Made by a program: the position numbers and the translations under genes
Shown: piece by piece, positions 26,118 through 36,176 of the stretch
How the letters are laid out: each line of letters opens with the position of its first letter
Numbering within the stretch: the stretch's first letter is position 1
The notes under the pieces: generated by a model
What the model was told of the DNA's origin: nothing
The model's database searches: none
The model's input: only the letters and a program-made list of their open reading frames with translations
Assembly (NCBI RefSeq): GCF_024207115.1
Contig: NZ_CP100128.1
Coordinates: forward strand, 3,658,001 to 3,722,000
Direction of reading: 5' to 3'
Source of the DNA: Chromobacterium sp. IIBBL 290-4
GTDB lineage: Bacteria > Pseudomonadota > Gammaproteobacteria > Burkholderiales > Chromobacteriaceae
DNA length: 64,000 bases

Positions 26118-27293
26118 TTGCAATTTGATGTTATCGTCATTGGGGCCGGCGCGGCCGGTTTGATGTGCGCGGCCACCGCCGGCCAGCGCGGCCGCAGCGT
26201 GCTGTTGCTGGATCATTCCGCCAAGCTGGCCGAGAAAATCCGCATCTCCGGCGGCGGGCGTTGCAACTTTACCAACGTCAATGCCCGCTTTGATTGTTAC
26301 CTGTCCTCCAACCCCCATTTCTGCCGTTCGGCACTGTCGCAATACACGCCGCGCGACTTCATCGCCATGGTGGAGCGCCACGGCGTCGGCTACCACGAGA
26401 AAAAGCTGGGCCAGCTGTTCTGCGACGACGGCAGCGAGCGCATCATCGCCATGCTGGATGAGGAATGCCGGCTGGGCGGCGTGGATCGCCGCATGGAGAC
26501 CGACGTGCAGGCGGTAAGTCGCCTGGAGGCCGGCGGTTTTGTGGTGGAAACCAGCCGCGGACGTTTTCTCTGCCAGTCGCTGGTGGTCGCCACCGGCGGC
26601 CTGTCCATTCCGCAGATCGGCGCCACGCCTTTCGGTTATAAGCTGGCCGAGCAATTCGGGCTGGACGTGACGCCGCTGTCGCCGGCGCTGGTGCCGCTGA
26701 CCTTCCATGTGGACGATGCCGAAATCTTCTCGCCGCTGGCGGGGGTATCGGTTGACGTGGAGGCGAAGGCCGGCAAGGGCAGCTTCCGCGAAAATGCCTT
26801 GTTCACCCATAAGGGCGTGTCCGGCCCGGCCATTCTGCAAGTCTCGTCTTACTGGCAGCCCGGCATGGAGTTGCTGCTGGACCTGTTGCCGGACGCCGAT
26901 GCGGAAAGCTGGCTGGAAGAGCGGGCGGACAGCGAGCAGCTGATCGCCAATGCGCTGAGCGAGCTGGGCTGGTCGCGCCGCTTCGCCGACGCCTGGCTGG
27001 ACCGGGTGGGCATGAACAAGCGCCTGAAAGACCTGGGGCCCAAGCAGCGCCGCCAATTGGCGGAGCAACTGCACCGTTGGTGCGTCAAACCCAACGGCAC
27101 GCAGGGCTATAAAAAGGCCGAGGTGACGCTGGGCGGCGTCGCCACCAAGGCGTTGTCGTCAAAAACCATGATGGCCAACGAGGTGCAGGGTTTGTTCTTT
27201 GTCGGCGAGGTGGTGGATGTCACCGGCTGGCTGGGCGGCTACAACTTCCAGTGGGCCTGGTCGTCGGGATTTGTCGCCGGGATGAATTGCTGA
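26118..27293 (+). CDS. HI0933/YhiN-type FAD-dependent oxidoreductase
   Basis: 391 residues. The N-terminus holds a dinucleotide-binding motif (VIVIGAGAAGLMCAATAG), then the family motifs KIRISGGGRCNFTN and, near the end, VTLGGVATKALSSKTM and GWLGGYNFQWAWSSGFVAG. These flavoproteins bind FAD; their substrates are not well defined. The start appears to be TTG at 26118, because the dinucleotide fold begins four residues later and no ATG lies before it. It diverges from sodB. Confidence 0.9.
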   Translation: MQFDVIVIGAGAAGLMCAATAGQRGRSVLLLDHSAKLAEKIRISGGGRCNFTNVNARFDCYLSSNPHFCRSALSQYTPRDFIAMVERHGVGYHEKKLGQLFCDDGSERIIAMLDEECRLGGVDRRMETDVQAVSRLEAGGFVVETSRGRFLCQSLVVATGGLSIPQIGATPFGYKLAEQFGLDVTPLSPALVPLTFHVDDAEIFSPLAGVSVDVEAKAGKGSFRENALFTHKGVSGPAILQVSSYWQPGMELLLDLLPDADAESWLEERADSEQLIANALSELGWSRRFADAWLDRVGMNKRLKDLGPKQRRQLAEQLHRWCVKPNGTQGYKKAEVTLGGVATKALSSKTMMANEVQGLFFVGEVVDVTGWLGGYNFQWAWSSGFVAGMNC

Positions 27294-27300
27294 TTCATCC

Positions 27301-27407
27301 GGCGGATGCCACGCTTGCGGGATGACCCGCCAACTGTTTGAACCAATGCAGTTGTATCGTGAGCATTAGTGCCGAGATGGCGGATCGCCCCTCTAGGGGC
27401 ATCCGCC
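27301..27407. repeat. Intergenic element bounded by 10-bp inverted repeats
   Basis: GGCGGATGCC at 27301-27310 is the exact reverse complement of GGCATCCGCC at 27398-27407. A further small hairpin (GCCCC TCTA GGGGC, 27386-27399) lies at the right end. The element fills the gap between two convergent genes and the right repeat abuts the TAG of the racemase gene. It resembles small dispersed GGCGGAT-type repeats of proteobacteria, but I saw no second copy in the window. Confidence 0.5.
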
Positions 27408-28109
27408 CTACGACAGATGGGTGGCGCGTTCCAGCGCCGCGTCCGCATGCAAGACCGCGGTGTCGTAGACGGGGATGGGGCTGTGCCGCGCTTCAATCAA
27501 TAGCGGAATTTCGGTGCAGCCCAGCACCACGCCCTCCGCTCCCTGATCGGCCAGACGGGCGATGATGTCCTGATACACGCGGCGCGATTCGTCGCGCAAC
27601 ACGCCGCGGACCAATTCCTCATTGATGATGCGGTGAATGGCCGCTTGTTCCTCCTGCTTGGGAATCAGGCAGTCTATGCCGCGCTTGGCCAGGCCATCCT
27701 TGTAGAACGCCTCGCCCATGGTGACGCGGGTGCCGAGCAGGGCGACCGTGCGCTGGCCGGCCTGCCGAATGGCTTCGCTAACCGGTTCCAGTATGTGCAG
27801 CAAAGGCAGATCCGTGCCTGCCTGCACTTCATCGAATACCCGGTGCGGCGTGTTGGAGGCGATCAGGCCGAAATCCGCGCCGCGCAGCCGCAGGCTTTCC
27901 GCCATTTCAGCGAGCCTGGCCGCGGACAGATCCCAGCGGCCGGCATTGCGCCAGTCATGGAACTGTTTCAGGCAGGCGCTGTGGATCAGGATTTCCGGAT
28001 AGCCGTCGTCGCCGTGGCGGGCCACATATTGACGGGTGATGCGCAGATAGTAGCTGGCGGTGGATTCCGGGCTGAGTCCGCCTAATATGCCTATGGTTCG
28101 ATGAGCCAT
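27408..28109 (-). CDS. Aspartate/glutamate racemase family protein
   Basis: 233 residues. The N-terminus TIGILGGLSPESTASYY and the C-terminal catalytic motif GVVLGCTEIPLLIEA mark the Asp/Glu racemase family, cofactor-free enzymes that use two opposed thiols. Here the C-terminal Cys is present but the N-terminal position, normally Cys in CNTMH, is Ser in LIASNTPHRV. A related E. coli enzyme with Thr at this place has been described as working in one direction, so this one may be a one-way racemase or act on another substrate. It is divergent from dnaB and stands alone. Confidence 0.85.
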   Translation of the reverse strand: MAHRTIGILGGLSPESTASYYLRITRQYVARHGDDGYPEILIHSACLKQFHDWRNAGRWDLSAARLAEMAESLRLRGADFGLIASNTPHRVFDEVQAGTDLPLLHILEPVSEAIRQAGQRTVALLGTRVTMGEAFYKDGLAKRGIDCLIPKQEEQAAIHRIINEELVRGVLRDESRRVYQDIIARLADQGAEGVVLGCTEIPLLIEARHSPIPVYDTAVLHADAALERATHLS

Positions 28110-28288
28110 ATCGATGGTTCCAATCGCAATGATTTATTTATTTTGAATTTACATCGCGGGGCGGTCAATCATGCCGCTTGATTAATCCGCGCGCCGGCGG
28201 CCAGATGCTTGATGAGCGGGCTGGCGTTTCGCGTTAGAATTGCGTTTTGCCTTACGCGCGCCGCGCCGCGCGCATCCTTCGAGTCTAC

Positions 28289-29698
28289 ATGACAGAACAG
28301 TACGAGAATTTCGACAGCGAGATGGCTGCCATCCGCACGCCGCCGCATTCGGTGGAAGCCGAGCAGTCGGTGCTGGGCGGCCTGCTGCTCGACAACAGCG
28401 CCTGGGACAAGATCGCCGACGTGGTGGCCGAGGCCGACTTCTACCGCCATGACCACCGCCTGATCTACCGCCATATCGCCAGGCTGGTGGAGCTGGCGCG
28501 TCCGGCCGACGTGGTGACGGTGGCCGAGGCGCTGGACAAGAATGCCGAGCTGACCGAGATCGGCGGTTTGGCCTACCTGGCCACGCTGGCGCAGAACACG
28601 CCTTCGGCGGCCAATATCCGCCGCTACGCCGAAATCGTCCGCGAGCGTTCGGTGATGCGCCAGCTGGCCTTGGTCGGCACCGAGATCGCCGAGGCCGCTT
28701 ACGCGCCGATGGGCCGCGATGCCGCGCAGTTGCTGGACGAGGCCGAGGGCCGCGTGTTCCAGATCGCCGAGTCCACCGCCAAGTCCAAGCAGGGCTTCCT
28801 GGAAATGCCGGGCCTGCTGAAAGAGGTGGTGGAGCGCATCGACATGCTCTACAGCCGCGACAATCCGGATGAAGTCACCGGCGTGCCGACCGGCTTCATC
28901 GACCTGGACGCCAAAACCTCCGGCCTGCAGCCTGGCGACCTGATCATCGTCGCCGGCCGTCCGTCCATGGGTAAGACCGCCTTCTCGATGAACATCGCCG
29001 AGCACGTGGCGGTGGAAACCCACCTGCCGGTGGCGGTGTTCTCGATGGAAATGGGCGGCGCGCAGCTGGTGATGCGTATGCTGGGCTCGGTGGGCCGCCT
29101 GGATCAGCACGTGTTGCGCACCGGCAAGCTGGGCGACGAGGACTGGCAAAAGCTGACCTACGCCATCGGCAAGCTGTCCGAAGCGCCGATGTACATCGAT
29201 GAAACCCCGGCGCTGACCGCGCTGGAAGTGCGCGCCCGCGCCCGCCGGCTGGCCCGCCAACATGGCGGCAAGCTGGGTCTGATCGTGATCGACTACCTGC
29301 AGCTGATGTCCGGCTCCGGCCGCGGCGACAACCGCACCGCCGAGCTGGGCGAGATCTCGCGGGGCCTGAAGGGCCTGGCGAAGGAGCTGCAGGTGCCGGT
29401 GATCGCGCTGTCGCAGCTATCGCGCGCGGTGGAGCAGCGTCCCAATAAGCGCCCGATGATGTCCGACTTGCGGGAATCCGGCGCCATCGAGCAGGATGCC
29501 GACTTGATCGTGTTCATGTATCGCGAAGAGTATTACAGCCCGGAAAACCAGGAAGTGAAGGGCATGGCCGAGGCCATCATCGGCAAGCACCGTAACGGTC
29601 CTACCGGCGCGGTGCGGCTGGCCTTCGTCGGCAAATACGCCAAATTCGACAATGCGGCCACCCTCGGCATCAGCGGCTGGGCGGACAGCGATAGCTAA
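28289..29698 (+). CDS. dnaB: Replicative DNA helicase DnaB
   Basis: 469 residues. It unwinds DNA ahead of the replication fork as a hexamer. The N-terminal primase-interacting domain (PPHSVEAEQSVLGGLLLDN) is followed by the RecA-like domain with Walker A AGRPSMGKTAFS, Walker B LIVIDYLQLM and DLRESGAIEQDADLI. No intein is present. I start it at the ATG at 28289 (MTEQYENFDSEM), which matches family length; the open frame from 28247 lacks a start signal. It may be co-transcribed with the ferredoxin gene 13 bases later. Confidence 0.95.
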   Translation: MTEQYENFDSEMAAIRTPPHSVEAEQSVLGGLLLDNSAWDKIADVVAEADFYRHDHRLIYRHIARLVELARPADVVTVAEALDKNAELTEIGGLAYLATLAQNTPSAANIRRYAEIVRERSVMRQLALVGTEIAEAAYAPMGRDAAQLLDEAEGRVFQIAESTAKSKQGFLEMPGLLKEVVERIDMLYSRDNPDEVTGVPTGFIDLDAKTSGLQPGDLIIVAGRPSMGKTAFSMNIAEHVAVETHLPVAVFSMEMGGAQLVMRMLGSVGRLDQHVLRTGKLGDEDWQKLTYAIGKLSEAPMYIDETPALTALEVRARARRLARQHGGKLGLIVIDYLQLMSGSGRGDNRTAELGEISRGLKGLAKELQVPVIALSQLSRAVEQRPNKRPMMSDLRESGAIEQDADLIVFMYREEYYSPENQEVKGMAEAIIGKHRNGPTGAVRLAFVGKYAKFDNAATLGISGWADSDS

Positions 29699-29711
29699 GC
29701 GAGACAGACTC

Positions 29712-30020
29712 ATGAGCTTTTTCGACAAGCATGTATTCATTTGCTGCAACCAGCGCGCCGAAGGCGAGAGCTGCTGCAACAACTTCGGCTCCAGCGAGCT
29801 GCTGGGCTATATGAAGGACAAGGTCAAGGCCTTGGGCCTGGCTGGCGAGGGCAAGATCCGCGTCAATAAGGCGGGCTGTCTGGGCCGCTGCGACGATGGC
29901 CCGGTCATGGTGGTGTATCCGCAAGAGACTTGGTACACCTTCGTCGACAAGGAAGACATCGACGAGATCGTCAGCGAGCACATGGTGCATGGCCGCGTGG
30001 TGGAAAGGCTGAAAATCTGA
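29712..30020 (+). CDS. Thioredoxin-like 2Fe-2S ferredoxin
   Basis: 102 residues. Cys11, Cys12, Cys21, Cys22, Cys56 and Cys60 give the spacing of thioredoxin-fold 2Fe-2S ferredoxins (CNQRAEGESCC, then GCLGRCDDGPVMVVYP). It is a small soluble electron carrier; its partner is not evident. It lies directly after dnaB, and its TGA shares a base with the next ATG (TGATG), so it is coupled to the hydrolase gene. Confidence 0.9.
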   Translation: MSFFDKHVFICCNQRAEGESCCNNFGSSELLGYMKDKVKALGLAGEGKIRVNKAGCLGRCDDGPVMVVYPQETWYTFVDKEDIDEIVSEHMVHGRVVERLKI

Positions 30021-30628
30021 TGTTGAAGGCCTTGAACAAGATCCAGATCGCCGGTCCGGTCGGCGCGCTCGACACCATCCATGTCGCGGCGCAGGGCGAG
30101 GCGAGCGGCGTCGCGGTGATTTGCCATCCTAACCCGCTGCAGGGCGGCACCCACACCAACAAGGTGGTGCAGACTGCGGCGAAAGCCTTGTCGCAGATGG
30201 GTTATGCCTGCTACTGCCCGAATCTGCGCGGCGTGGGCGATAGCGAAGGCGAGCACGACCATGGCCTGGGCGAGGTGGACGACGTCATCGCCGTGGTCGA
30301 TTACGTCAAGGCGCAGCACCCTGGCCTGCCCTTGGCGCTGGCGGGCTTTTCCTTCGGCGGCTTCGTCGCCGCCCGCGCCCGCGCGCGCATCGAGGCGGAC
30401 AAGTTGTTGCTGATGGGCGTGGCGGTAGGCAAGTACCCGATCCCCACGCCGGATGTGCCGGCGGACACGCTGCTGATCCACGGTGAAGAGGACGAGGTGA
30501 TTCCCTTGTCCAGCGTCATGGACTGGGCGCGGCCGCAAAGCCTGCCTGTCTTGGTGCTGCCTGGAGCGGGCCATTTCTTCCATGGCCGGCTGGTGCAGCT
30601 GGCGCAAATGATCCAGCGATGCTGGTAA
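30020..30628 (+). CDS. Alpha/beta hydrolase
   Basis: 202 residues. The family signature is VAVICHPNPLQGGTHTNKVV at residues about 30-50, followed by CPNLRGVGDSEG, the nucleophile elbow GFSFGG, the acidic residue in HGEEDEVIP and the catalytic His in GAGHFFHG. These small cytoplasmic hydrolases resemble dienelactone hydrolases; the substrate is unknown. It is translationally coupled to the ferredoxin gene by a TGATG junction and followed by a strong terminator. Confidence 0.88.
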   Translation: MLKALNKIQIAGPVGALDTIHVAAQGEASGVAVICHPNPLQGGTHTNKVVQTAAKALSQMGYACYCPNLRGVGDSEGEHDHGLGEVDDVIAVVDYVKAQHPGLPLALAGFSFGGFVAARARARIEADKLLLMGVAVGKYPIPTPDVPADTLLIHGEEDEVIPLSSVMDWARPQSLPVLVLPGAGHFFHGRLVQLAQMIQRCW

Positions 30629-30636
30629 GCATCAAG

Positions 30637-30660
30637 AGCAGGCCGCGGCCTGCTTTTTTT
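30637..30660 (+). terminator. Intrinsic terminator after the hydrolase gene
   Basis: The palindrome AGCAGGCC-GC-GGCCTGCT at 30637-30654 is followed by a run of T to 30660. Confidence 0.88.
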
Positions 30661-30683
30661 GTACCCATAGTAAAGAGAAAAAG

Positions 30684-31259
30684 ATGCAGAACATCATTGA
30701 TTTCGTGCTGGAGATCGACAAGCTCAAGCAGGTGACGCGCAAGACCCGCGTGTTGAACAGCGACCGTTATGAAAACTCGGCCGAACACAGCTGGCAGATC
30801 GCGCTGTTGGCGGCCTCCCTGCAGCCTTACGCCACCGAGCCGGTGGACATCGATCGCGTGATCGTCATGTTGCTGGTGCACGATATCGGCGAGATCGAGA
30901 CCGGCGATACCATCGTCTACGCCGAGGGCGGCTGGGAGGAGCGCAAGGCGCAGGAGCTGGCCTGCGTCACCCGCATTTTCAGCTTGCTGCCGGAGGGGCA
31001 GGGCGGGCATTTCCTCGCGCTATGGAAGGAGTTCGAGGCTGGCGAGAGCGCCGACGCGCGCTTCGCCAACGCGGCGGACCGGGCCATGCCGGTTTTGCTC
31101 AACCTGGCCAATAGCGGCCAGAGCTGGCGCGAGAACGGCATTCGCCACAAGCAGGTGATCACGCGGGTGGCGCCGCCCATCCAGGATGGCTGTCCGGCCC
31201 TGTGGGCTTATCTGGAGGGCCGTCTGCTGGATGCCAAGCAGAAAGGCTGGCTGGCCTGA
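30684..31259 (+). CDS. HD-domain hydrolase, YfbR/HDDC2-like
   Basis: 191 residues. The HD motifs are visible in order: His in NSAEHSWQIALL, the His-Asp pair in LLVHDIGEIETGD and the Asp in NAADRAMPVLL. The N-terminus (FVLEIDKLKQVTRKTRVL) is typical of the 5'-deoxynucleotidase-like group that cleaves nucleoside monophosphates. A role in nucleotide pool clearance is plausible but inferred from the family. It lies after a terminator and has its own AAAGAGAAAAAG leader. Confidence 0.85.
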   Translation: MQNIIDFVLEIDKLKQVTRKTRVLNSDRYENSAEHSWQIALLAASLQPYATEPVDIDRVIVMLLVHDIGEIETGDTIVYAEGGWEERKAQELACVTRIFSLLPEGQGGHFLALWKEFEAGESADARFANAADRAMPVLLNLANSGQSWRENGIRHKQVITRVAPPIQDGCPALWAYLEGRLLDAKQKGWLA

Positions 31260-31402
31260 TGGCCGCGCCGCATGGCCATGCGCTATGCGGAACGGCAAGC
31301 GGCATGGGGCTTTGCTATGCTGGATGTTGAACAAGGACAATAGCAAGCCCGCCAATCGCGGGATGAGGGAGATTTTCATATCCGCCTCGGGGAGTGTCGC
31401 GC

Positions 31403-34400
31403 ATGCAGCTTCCGGAATCCGCTTCCGCCGAAACGTTCGAGTTTCTGTCGACCAAGCAGCCTAGCCGTTCGCAATATCGGCTGGCATTGGGCGTGGCGGT
31501 TTTTTCTACGCTTTTTTTCCTGCTGGCCCTGCCTTTCGCCAAAACGCCGCTGGCGAAGGTGTGGGCCTTCATTCCTGTCTATCAGTCGGCCCTGGCGCTG
31601 AACGACCTGATCACCGCGATTCTGTTGTTCGGGCAGTTTTCCATTCTGCGGATGCGGGTCTTGCTGCTGCTGGCGGCGGGCTATCTGTTCACCGGCTTGA
31701 TGGCGGTGGCCCATGCCCTGAGTTTCCCTGGGCTGTTCGCTGAGCACGGCCTGTTCGGCTCCGGTCCGCAGACTACGGCCTGGCTGTATATGCTGTGGCA
31801 TTCCGGCTTTCCCATCCTGATTGTCATTTATTCCCAGTGCGACAGCTTGCCCCGGCGCGGCAACCGGGTCTGGCTGGCCGTTTTCCTTTGCGTGTCCGCG
31901 GTGGCGGCCGCCGTGGCCGCGCTGACGGCGTTGACCACGGCCGGCCATGAGTCGCTGCCTACCATCATGCAGGGCAACCACTACACGCCGCTGATGTTCG
32001 GCGTGGTCAGCAGCGTCTGGGGCTGCAGCATGCTGGCCTTGGTCGCCTTGTTGTTGAAGCGGCCGAGAACGGTGCTGGATTTGTGGCTGATGGTGGTGAT
32101 GTTGGCCTGGATCTATGATATCGCCCTGTCGACGGTGTTCAATGCCGGCCGCTTCGATCTGGGGTTTTATACCGGGCGCATTTACGGCTTGCTGGCCGCC
32201 AGCTTCGTGCTGGCGGTGCTGTTGCTGGAAAACGGCATGCTGTACGCGCAGCTGGCCGCGACGGCGAGAGCGCTGGGCCAGGCGCGGGACGCGGCGGAAG
32301 ACGCGACGCGCGTCAAATCCTTGTTCCTGGCCAATATGAGTCACGAAATCCGCACCCCGATGAATGCCATCATCGGCATGGCTTACTTGGCGCTGCGGAC
32401 GGAGCTGACCGATCAGCAGCGCGACTACGTGAGCAAGATCCACAACGCCGGCGCGGCGCTGCTGGGCATCATCAACGACATCCTGGATTTCTCCAAAGTG
32501 GAGGCGGACAGGGTGGAGCTGGAGAAGGTGCCCTTCCTGCTGGACGATGTGCTCGACAATGTTTCGGCGGTCGTGGCCCAGAAAGCCGCGGACAAAGAAT
32601 TGGAGCTGCTGTTCGAGGTCGGGCGGGCGGTGCCGGTGGAATTGGTCGGCGATCCGCTGCGGCTGGGGCAAATTCTGATCAACCTGATAGGCAATGCGAT
32701 CAAGTTCACTGAGAAAGGGCAGGTCGCCTTGATGGTGACGCTGCTGGATCAGGAGGAGGGGCGGGCAAGGCTGCGGTTTGGCGTGCATGACACCGGTCCC
32801 GGCATGGATGAAGCGCAGCGCTCCAGGCTGTTCCAGCCGTTTGTGCAGGGCGATGGCTCCACCACGCGCCGCTACGGCGGAACCGGCCTGGGCCTGACCA
32901 TCGCGCAGCGGCTGGTGGAGCTGATGGGCGGGCGCATCGAGGTGGAATCCTCGCCAGGCTGGGGCAGCACCTTCAGCTTCTCGGCCGAGCTGGGGCTGGC
33001 GAGGGAGCGGCAGCCGGGACGCCGCAACATCATGCCGCAAGAGCTGAAAGGCTTGCGAGCGCTGGTGGTGGACGACAATGGCTCCGCGTGCCAGATATTG
33101 GCCGAGCAATTGCGCTCGCTCGACTTTACAGTGGAATGCTGCGAGAGCGGCGAAGAAGGGCTGGCTTGTTATAGAGAGGCCGCGCAAGAAAGGCCCTTCG
33201 ATTTGGTGTGCGTGGACTGGATGATGCCGGGCATGGACGGCATGGAAACCATCCGCGGCCTGCGCGCGCTGAGCCGGAGCGTCCGCATTGTGTTGGTGAC
33301 GGCGTTCTGCCGCGACGATGTGCGCGGGCTGCTCGAGCGGGCCGGCGGCGATGCCGTATTGTTCAAGCCGGTCAGCCGCTCATCCTTGTTCGATGTGGTG
33401 ATCCATGCTTTGCAGACGGCAGCCAGCCGCCGTCTGGTGGCGGTGGAGAAGCAGGAGGCCCTGCCGCAATTGCACGGCTTGCGGCTCCTGCTGGCGGAAG
33501 ACAACAAGATCAATCAGCAGATAGCCATCGAGCTGTTGCAGGGCGCGGGCGCGCAAGTAACGGTGGCGGACAACGGCCAGCAGGCGCTGGACGCGCTGGC
33601 GGAGCGCGGGCCAGGCGCATTCCATGCGGTATTGATGGATGTGCAGATGCCGGTGCTGGACGGCGTGGAGGCGACGCGGCTGCTGCGGCTGGATGAGCGC
33701 TTTTCCGCATTGCCGGTCATCGCCATGACGGCGGACGCCATGCCGGAGGAAAAGGAGAAATGCCTGCGGTCCGGCATGAACGCGCATATCTCCAAGCCGG
33801 TGGATCCGCGGCTATTGCTGGCCACTTTGGCGCACTGGACTCGGGGCGATGAGGTCAAGCCGGTTGAAGCGCCCGAGGCTGAGCCGTTCCCCTTGCCTAG
33901 AGTGGCCGGCCTGGATGTGGAGTCGGGTTTGCGGCGCGTGGCGGGAAACCGCAAGCTGTATCTGCACTTGTTGCGGCAGTTCGCGGAGGAGGAGAAGGAC
34001 GCCCCGATGAATCTGTCGGCGGCCTTGTCCGGCGACGATCTGAGAGAGGCGGAAAGAATCATCCATGGCTACAAGGGCGTGGTGGGCAGCATAGGGTTGA
34101 TGCAGCAGCACGAAAGGTCCATCGTTTTGGAGAAAGCCATACGCGCGCGCGGCGGGTATCTGGCGCTGCTGCCGGATTTCGAGCGCGGCCATGCCGACTT
34201 GATGGCCGATCTGGGCGCGGCGCTGGCCGGTTTCGAGCCGGATGCCGCAGAGGATGGCGGCGATCCTGCCCAGGTCAGCCGCTTGGAGAGTTTGCTGCAG
34301 GCCAACGACGGCGAAGCGTTGGGTTTTTTCCTGGATCATGCGCCGGCGATTCGCGCCGCGCTGGGACGCGAGGCCTGCCAGTCGTTCGAGCGGGCGTTGA

Positions 34401-34483
34401 ACAGTTTTGACTTCGTCGAGGCGCTGGCTGTGCTGAATCGGGCGGTCTCTTCGGGGGAAGAGCATGAAAGGAGGGGGCGATGA
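31403..34483 (+). CDS. Hybrid sensor histidine kinase with MASE4-like membrane sensor
   Basis: About 1026 residues. Seven or eight membrane helices (about 30-290) form a MASE4-like sensor. A HisKA domain has its His in [15 protein letters not shown] near 313, followed by an ATPase domain ([23 protein letters not shown]), two receiver domains (Asp in [12 protein letters not shown] near 605, Asp in [12 protein letters not shown] near 745) and an HPt domain with [11 protein letters not shown] near 886. It would relay phosphate within itself and then to a partner. It overlaps the next gene by ATGA, so the REC-HD-GYP protein is the obvious target. The ATG at 31403 has GGGGAG upstream; a GTG lies nine bases earlier. 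Confidence 0.9.
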   Translation: MQLPESASAETFEFLSTKQPSRSQYRLALGVAVFSTLFFLLALPFAKTPLAKVWAFIPVYQSALALNDLITAILLFGQFSILRMRVLLLLAAGYLFTGLMAVAHALSFPGLFAEHGLFGSGPQTTAWLYMLWHSGFPILIVIYSQCDSLPRRGNRVWLAVFLCVSAVAAAVAALTALTTAGHESLPTIMQGNHYTPLMFGVVSSVWGCSMLALVALLLKRPRTVLDLWLMVVMLAWIYDIALSTVFNAGRFDLGFYTGRIYGLLAASFVLAVLLLENGMLYAQLAATARALGQARDAAEDATRVKSLFLANMSHEIRTPMNAIIGMAYLALRTELTDQQRDYVSKIHNAGAALLGIINDILDFSKVEADRVELEKVPFLLDDVLDNVSAVVAQKAADKELELLFEVGRAVPVELVGDPLRLGQILINLIGNAIKFTEKGQVALMVTLLDQEEGRARLRFGVHDTGPGMDEAQRSRLFQPFVQGDGSTTRRYGGTGLGLTIAQRLVELMGGRIEVESSPGWGSTFSFSAELGLARERQPGRRNIMPQELKGLRALVVDDNGSACQILAEQLRSLDFTVECCESGEEGLACYREAAQERPFDLVCVDWMMPGMDGMETIRGLRALSRSVRIVLVTAFCRDDVRGLLERAGGDAVLFKPVSRSSLFDVVIHALQTAASRRLVAVEKQEALPQLHGLRLLLAEDNKINQQIAIELLQGAGAQVTVADNGQQALDALAERGPGAFHAVLMDVQMPVLDGVEATRLLRLDERFSALPVIAMTADAMPEEKEKCLRSGMNAHISKPVDPRLLLATLAHWTRGDEVKPVEAPEAEPFPLPRVAGLDVESGLRRVAGNRKLYLHLLRQFAEEEKDAPMNLSAALSGDDLREAERIIHGYKGVVGSIGLMQQHERSIVLEKAIRARGGYLALLPDFERGHADLMADLGAALAGFEPDAAEDGGDPAQVSRLESLLQANDGEALGFFLDHAPAIRAALGREACQSFERALNSFDFVEALAVLNRAVSSGEEHERRGR

Positions 34484-35592
34484 AAGCAGCTTACGACCCA
34501 TCCGGGCGGCAGGTGGTGCTGATCGTCGACGACGCGCCTGAAAGCCTGACGCAGCTATATGGTTTGCTTAAGGATCAGTATCGGGTGCTGGTGGCCAATG
34601 GCGGCGAGCGGGCGATGCAGATCGCGGCGGGCGATCCCTTGCCGGACCTGGTGCTGCTGGATGTGATGATGCCGGGCATGGGCGGTTTCGAAGTGTGCCG
34701 GCGCTTGAAGGCCTATCCTCGCACCGCGGATATTCCCGTCATCTTTCTGACGGCGATGGGCGAAAACGAGGATGAGCAGCAAGGCTTCGATGTCGGCGCC
34801 GCCGACTACATCGTCAAGCCGGTCTCTCCGCCTATCGTGCTGGCCCGGGTGCGCACGCACCTGAGGGCCAAGGCCGCCTCAGACTTCCTGGAGGACAAGG
34901 CCGCGTTTCTGCAAAGCGAGGTGGAGAGGCGCAGCCGCGAGCTGCAGCTGTCGCAGGATGCCGCCATCGTGGCGCTGGCGTCCCTGGCGGAAACGCGGGA
35001 TCAGGAAACGGGCAACCATATCCGCCGCACTCAGAATTATGTTCGTCAGCTGGCGATACAGCTGCGGCATCATCCGCGCTTTCGCGAGCAGCTGGACGAG
35101 GCCACCATCGACATGCTGTACAAGTCGGCGCCGCTGCACGATATCGGCAAGGTCGGCATTCCGGACCATATCTTGCTGAAGCCGGGCAAGCTGACGCCGG
35201 AAGAGTTTGAAATCATGAAAACCCATACCACCTTGGGGCGGGACGCCATCGCCACGGCGGAAAAGATATTGGACGCGCCGAGCAGCTTCCTTCGTTTCGC
35301 CCGCGAGATCGCCTATGGCCATCAGGAAAAATGGGATGGCAGCGGCTACCCTCAGGGTTTGGCCGGCGAAGCGATTCCTTTGTCGGCGCGCTTGATGGCG
35401 GTGGCCGATGTCTATGACGCGCTGATTTCGCGCCGGGTGTACAAGGACCCGATGGCGCATGCCCTGGCTGTGGACTTGATACGCGAAGGCAGCGGCAGGC
35501 ATTTCGATCCGGACATCGTAGCGGCTTTTTTGCAGATCGCCGATCAGTTCCACGCCATCGCCGAGCGTTACGCCGACGATGGCGAGGCTTGA
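34480..35592 (+). CDS. Response regulator with HD-GYP c-di-GMP phosphodiesterase domain
   Basis: 370 residues. A receiver domain (D61 in [13 protein letters not shown], Lys in YIVKPVSP) is joined by a coiled coil (about 125-155) to an HD-GYP domain: [19 protein letters not shown], then [14 protein letters not shown], which contains the GYP motif, and [15 protein letters not shown]. It should hydrolyse c-di-GMP. It is translationally coupled to the hybrid kinase by an ATGA overlap, making a kinase-effector pair. It converges on rnk with eight bases between them. Confidence 0.93.
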   Translation: MKAAYDPSGRQVVLIVDDAPESLTQLYGLLKDQYRVLVANGGERAMQIAAGDPLPDLVLLDVMMPGMGGFEVCRRLKAYPRTADIPVIFLTAMGENEDEQQGFDVGAADYIVKPVSPPIVLARVRTHLRAKAASDFLEDKAAFLQSEVERRSRELQLSQDAAIVALASLAETRDQETGNHIRRTQNYVRQLAIQLRHHPRFREQLDEATIDMLYKSAPLHDIGKVGIPDHILLKPGKLTPEEFEIMKTHTTLGRDAIATAEKILDAPSSFLRFAREIAYGHQEKWDGSGYPQGLAGEAIPLSARLMAVADVYDALISRRVYKDPMAHALAVDLIREGSGRHFDPDIVAAFLQIADQFHAIAERYADDGEA

Positions 35593-35600
35593 GACCGGGC

Positions 35601-36005
35601 TTAGCGGTGCAGGTCGCCGGAGGCTTCCGGCTGGTAGACCAGTTCCAGAATAGTCAGGTGGGTGAGGCCGGAAGGCGTGGGCCAATCTATGGATTGCCCG
35701 ACCGACAGCCCGAGCAGGGCGGCGCCTATCGGCGCCAGCACCGAGATGCGGTTTTGTTCGCTGTCCGCGTCGCGCGGGTAGACCAGGGTGAGCTGTTTTT
35801 CCTGGTCTTCGCCCAGGCGGATGCGGGCGGTGCTGTTCATGGTAACCACATTGGCGGGCATGGCGTCCGGCTCCAGCACTTCGGCGCGCTCCAGCTCGGC
35901 CTCCAGTTGCGCGGCGACCGCGTGGGCGCCATCGCAGGTTTCCAACAGCGTGGCCAAGCGCTCGTAATCCAGCGTGGAAACTGTTATTGCCGGCCGTGTC
36001 GTCAT
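35601..36005 (-). CDS. rnk: Nucleoside diphosphate kinase regulator Rnk (GreA/GreB family)
   Basis: 134 residues. A short N-terminal helical part (STLDYERLATLLE) precedes a GreA/GreB-type C-terminal domain (VVTMNSTARIRLGEDQE, then LTLVYPRDAD and SVLAPIGAALLGLSVGQSIDW). Rnk binds RNA polymerase and lacks the long coiled coil of GreA. The ATG at 36005 has AAGGAG six bases upstream; a further in-frame ATG at 36035 is less well supported. Confidence 0.9.
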   Translation of the reverse strand: MTTRPAITVSTLDYERLATLLETCDGAHAVAAQLEAELERAEVLEPDAMPANVVTMNSTARIRLGEDQEKQLTLVYPRDADSEQNRISVLAPIGAALLGLSVGQSIDWPTPSGLTHLTILELVYQPEASGDLHR

Positions 36006-36176
36006 CGCATGCTCCTTCAGATAGACAAAGGGCACCGCGAGGGGTGCCCAATACTCGACGCCTCCGCATGAGGCGTGGCTTGATCTTAATGGATATGCGT
36101 TGCCGGGGACAATAGTCTATTGGATTTAAATTGCTTAAATAAGTCTTATTTTGTAAACAAATTGTCCTGTGTGGTT

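Noticed and set aside
28205..28240. Promoter TTGATG / TAGAAT before dnaB
   Set aside because: The spacing is 20 bases, too long for a confident sigma-70 call.
31376..33187. A 603-codon minus-strand open frame across the hybrid kinase
   Set aside because: Same reason: a shadow of the kinase gene with non-protein-like composition.
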